From assembly GCA_023389175.1 (NCBI GenBank), contig JAEWEW010000352.1, forward strand, positions 1-14,886: a stretch of 14,886 nucleotides of DNA, in the 5' to 3' direction. Of the stretch, positions 13,477 through 14,886 are shown one piece after another; positions within the stretch are counted from its first letter, which is position 1, and each line of letters begins with the position of its first letter. The translations under genes and the position numbers were made by a program. The notes beneath the pieces are model-generated. The model was not told the origin of the DNA. It ran no database searches and saw only the letters and a list, made by a program, of their open reading frames with translations. The stretch comes from Pseudomonadota bacterium. Its GTDB lineage: Bacteria; Pseudomonadota; Gammaproteobacteria; Burkholderiales; Burkholderiaceae_E.

Positions 13477-14616
13477 ATGGACATCACCTACGGCAAGCCG
13501 GTCGAGTCCGTCAGACGATTCACGCTGTTCAAGTGGGTGACCGCGGCGGTGCTCGTCGCGATCCTGCTCGTGGGCTGGCTGACCACGGAACCGGGCGAGG
13601 ATCGCGTCGCGACGCCGGGCACGGTGATCGAGGCGGCGCCACCCGGGGGTCTCGCCGGCAACAGGCCGGGCGCGGGGCAGGACCAGGCCGCTGAAGGCGC
13701 CGGCAACACCGGCGCGGCGGCGGGCGCGGCATCGGCAACGACCACGACCTCGACAGCGGGCACGACACCGGGCACGACACCGGGGGACAAGACGGCACGC
13801 AAGCCGGCCAGCTTCGCCATCGAGCGCGCCGCCGACGGCGCCATCACGGTGAGCGGCACGGTCGACAACGAGGTGACACGCGACCAGTGGCTGAACGCAA
13901 TCCGGATCGGTGCGCAAGGCACGCCGGTGCGCGGCCGGTTCGAGGTGGGCGACGTGGCAGCCGCGCCCGACTGGGCCGGACAGCTGAGCAGCCTGGTCGC
14001 CGTGATGCGCGAGAACCGCATCTCGGCCGTCAGGGTGGAGGGTGACCGGGTGGTGCTGCGCGGCACCCTAGGTGGCGCGGCCGACAAGGCCAGCGCCGAG
14101 CAGGTCATGCAGGCGCAGTTGCCGCCGGGCTACCGGCTCGAGAGCCGCCTCGCCACCGGCCCGGTCGCGGCCGCCGGCGCAGACAAGGAGCCTGGGGCGC
14201 AGAAGGCAGCGGCGCAGAAGACCGCGGAGGCCGCCGCCGAGCCGGAACGTGTTCCGGCGAAGACGCCTTCCAAGTCCGTGAGCTGTCCCAAGCGGGTCCG
14301 CTCCCTGGCGCAATCGGTCTACTTCCGCACCGACTCGGCGGCGTTGCCGTCCAAGGACGTGGCGCGGCTCGAGAGGCTTGGGGCCTGCCTCGGCCGGCAC
14401 AGCGTGCGCATCATCGGCCATGCCGATCCGCGGCACACCGAGGACTACAACGTCGCGCTCTCGCGGCGGCGGGCGCAGGCGGTCGCTCAGGCACTGACCG
14501 CAGGCGGCGCACCGGAAGAGCGGCTCACCCTCGTGGCCGCCGGAAAGACTTCGGACAAGACGACGTCGCGCGCCGCCATGCAGCGCGCCCGCCGGGTGGA
14601 CATCATCCTCCGCTAG
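13477..14616 (+). CDS. Membrane-anchored BON-like/OmpA-like peptidoglycan-binding protein
   Basis: This 379-residue protein has a basic N-terminus and one hydrophobic helix (about 17-35), predicting an inner-membrane anchor with a periplasmic body. A Thr/Gly/Ala/Pro-rich linker (about 40-108) follows. The middle (about 112-226) contains two BON-like units, around DGAITVSGTVDNEVTRD (120-136) and GDRVVLRGTLGG (189-200). A second Ala/Lys linker leads to an OmpA C-terminal domain (about 275-379) with VYFRTDSAAL (281-290), GHAD (314-317), LSRRRAQ (328-334) and RRVDI (372-376). D317 and R332 match the residues that bind diaminopimelate in OmpA. C270 and C304 may form a disulfide. The plan of anchor, BON and OmpA resembles mycobacterial ArfA. 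There is no beta-barrel. ATG 13477 has only a weak ribosome binding site, consistent with coupling to the gene before it. Confidence 0.85.
   Translation: MDITYGKPVESVRRFTLFKWVTAAVLVAILLVGWLTTEPGEDRVATPGTVIEAAPPGGLAGNRPGAGQDQAAEGAGNTGAAAGAASATTTTSTAGTTPGTTPGDKTARKPASFAIERAADGAITVSGTVDNEVTRDQWLNAIRIGAQGTPVRGRFEVGDVAAAPDWAGQLSSLVAVMRENRISAVRVEGDRVVLRGTLGGAADKASAEQVMQAQLPPGYRLESRLATGPVAAAGADKEPGAQKAAAQKTAEAAAEPERVPAKTPSKSVSCPKRVRSLAQSVYFRTDSAALPSKDVARLERLGACLGRHSVRIIGHADPRHTEDYNVALSRRRAQAVAQALTAGGAPEERLTLVAAGKTSDKTTSRAAMQRARRVDIILR
13758..13781 (+). repeat. 12-base tandem duplication in the OmpA-like gene
   Basis: GGGCACGACACC is repeated exactly (13758-13769, 13770-13781). It is in frame and gives a GTTP-type repeat in the flexible linker after the membrane anchor. 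Confidence 0.85.
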
Positions 14617-14638
14617 GAACAGCCCCCGGGCGCCGCCC

Positions 14639-14886
14639 TCATCCCAGCCCACCGTTCTGGTGCGGCTGCTCCAGCGATTCGATCAACGGCCCCAGCGAGT
14701 CCGACGCCGGCCCGGGTGCCGGCGTCGGCGGCACCGTGCCCTGCCAGCCCTGGCCGCTCGCATCGAGCGCCGCCAGGTCCTTCAGCGAGAGCGGCGCGAT
14801 GAATCCGGCGGCATCCGGCGCATCCGGCGGCGGCGCCGGTGGCGGCTCGGTCGGCGCCGGGGCCGGCTCGGGGGCGGGCTCCGGAG
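14639..14886 (-). CDS. C-terminus of an unidentified proline-rich protein (partial)
   Basis: An open frame on the minus strand runs in from the right edge and stops at TGA (14641-14639), 22 bases beyond the convergent OmpA-like gene. The visible 81 or so residues begin with a Pro/Ala/Glu repeat (PEPAPEPAPAPTEPPP), then a less repetitive end with GFIAPLSLKDLAALDAS and a terminal IESLEQPHQNGGLG. The N-terminus and any domain lie outside the window. Pro-Glu repeats are common in periplasm-spanning or wall-associated linkers such as TonB-like proteins, but nothing here identifies the family. Coding is inferred from the uninterrupted frame and the sensible amino acid mix after the repeat. Confidence 0.5.
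   Translation of the reverse strand, partial: PEPAPEPAPAPTEPPPAPPPDAPDAAGFIAPLSLKDLAALDASGQGWQGTVPPTPAPGPASDSLGPLIESLEQPHQNGGLG

Overview
This GC-rich window carries a complete aa3-type cytochrome c oxidase locus in the gene order typical of Betaproteobacteria, probably Burkholderiales. The reasons are subunit II with a fused cytochrome c domain, the small oxidase assembly protein between coxA and ctaG, a DUF2970 protein between ctaG and coxC, an opposing DUF2909 gene after coxC, and the order SURF1, thioredoxin-like protein, ctaA, ctaB, sco. No mobile element, CRISPR array, tRNA or rRNA gene was seen. All gaps between genes are under 200 bases.

Layout. At the left, a ComF-like phosphoribosyltransferase (minus strand) diverges from a BioC-like methyltransferase (plus strand), with one AT-rich -10 island between them. 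A strong TATAAT box set inside a perfect inverted repeat overlaps the methyltransferase stop codon. It precedes the structural block: DUF2244 protein, coxB, coxA, a 43-residue membrane protein, ctaG, DUF2970 protein, coxC. Two hairpins follow coxC. The convergent DUF2909 gene comes next, and divergent from it the assembly block runs through overlapping or close genes: SURF1, a SCO/thioredoxin-like membrane protein, ctaA, ctaB and a SCO lipoprotein.

The genes form one biosynthetic programme. CoxA, CoxB and CoxC are the catalytic core. CtaB and CtaA turn heme b into heme o and then heme a. CtaG (Cox11) supplies CuB and SCO supplies CuA, while SURF1 helps place heme a. The tiny membrane proteins and the thioredoxin-like protein are probable assembly factors of uncertain mechanism. 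The cytochrome c maturation genes that CoxB needs are not in the window.

The right end is less ordinary. After a 190-base gap with inverted repeats lie two adjacent genes that I do not recognise as a named system. The first is a single-span membrane protein with a long coiled coil, a helix-hairpin-helix-like domain and an acidic tail, predicted to face the cytoplasm. The second is a single-span protein with BON-like modules and an OmpA peptidoglycan-binding domain, predicted to face the periplasm. Together they could span from a cytoplasmic ligand, perhaps DNA, to the cell wall. This is the best candidate for something undescribed. The window ends inside a minus-strand gene of which only a proline-rich C-terminus is visible.
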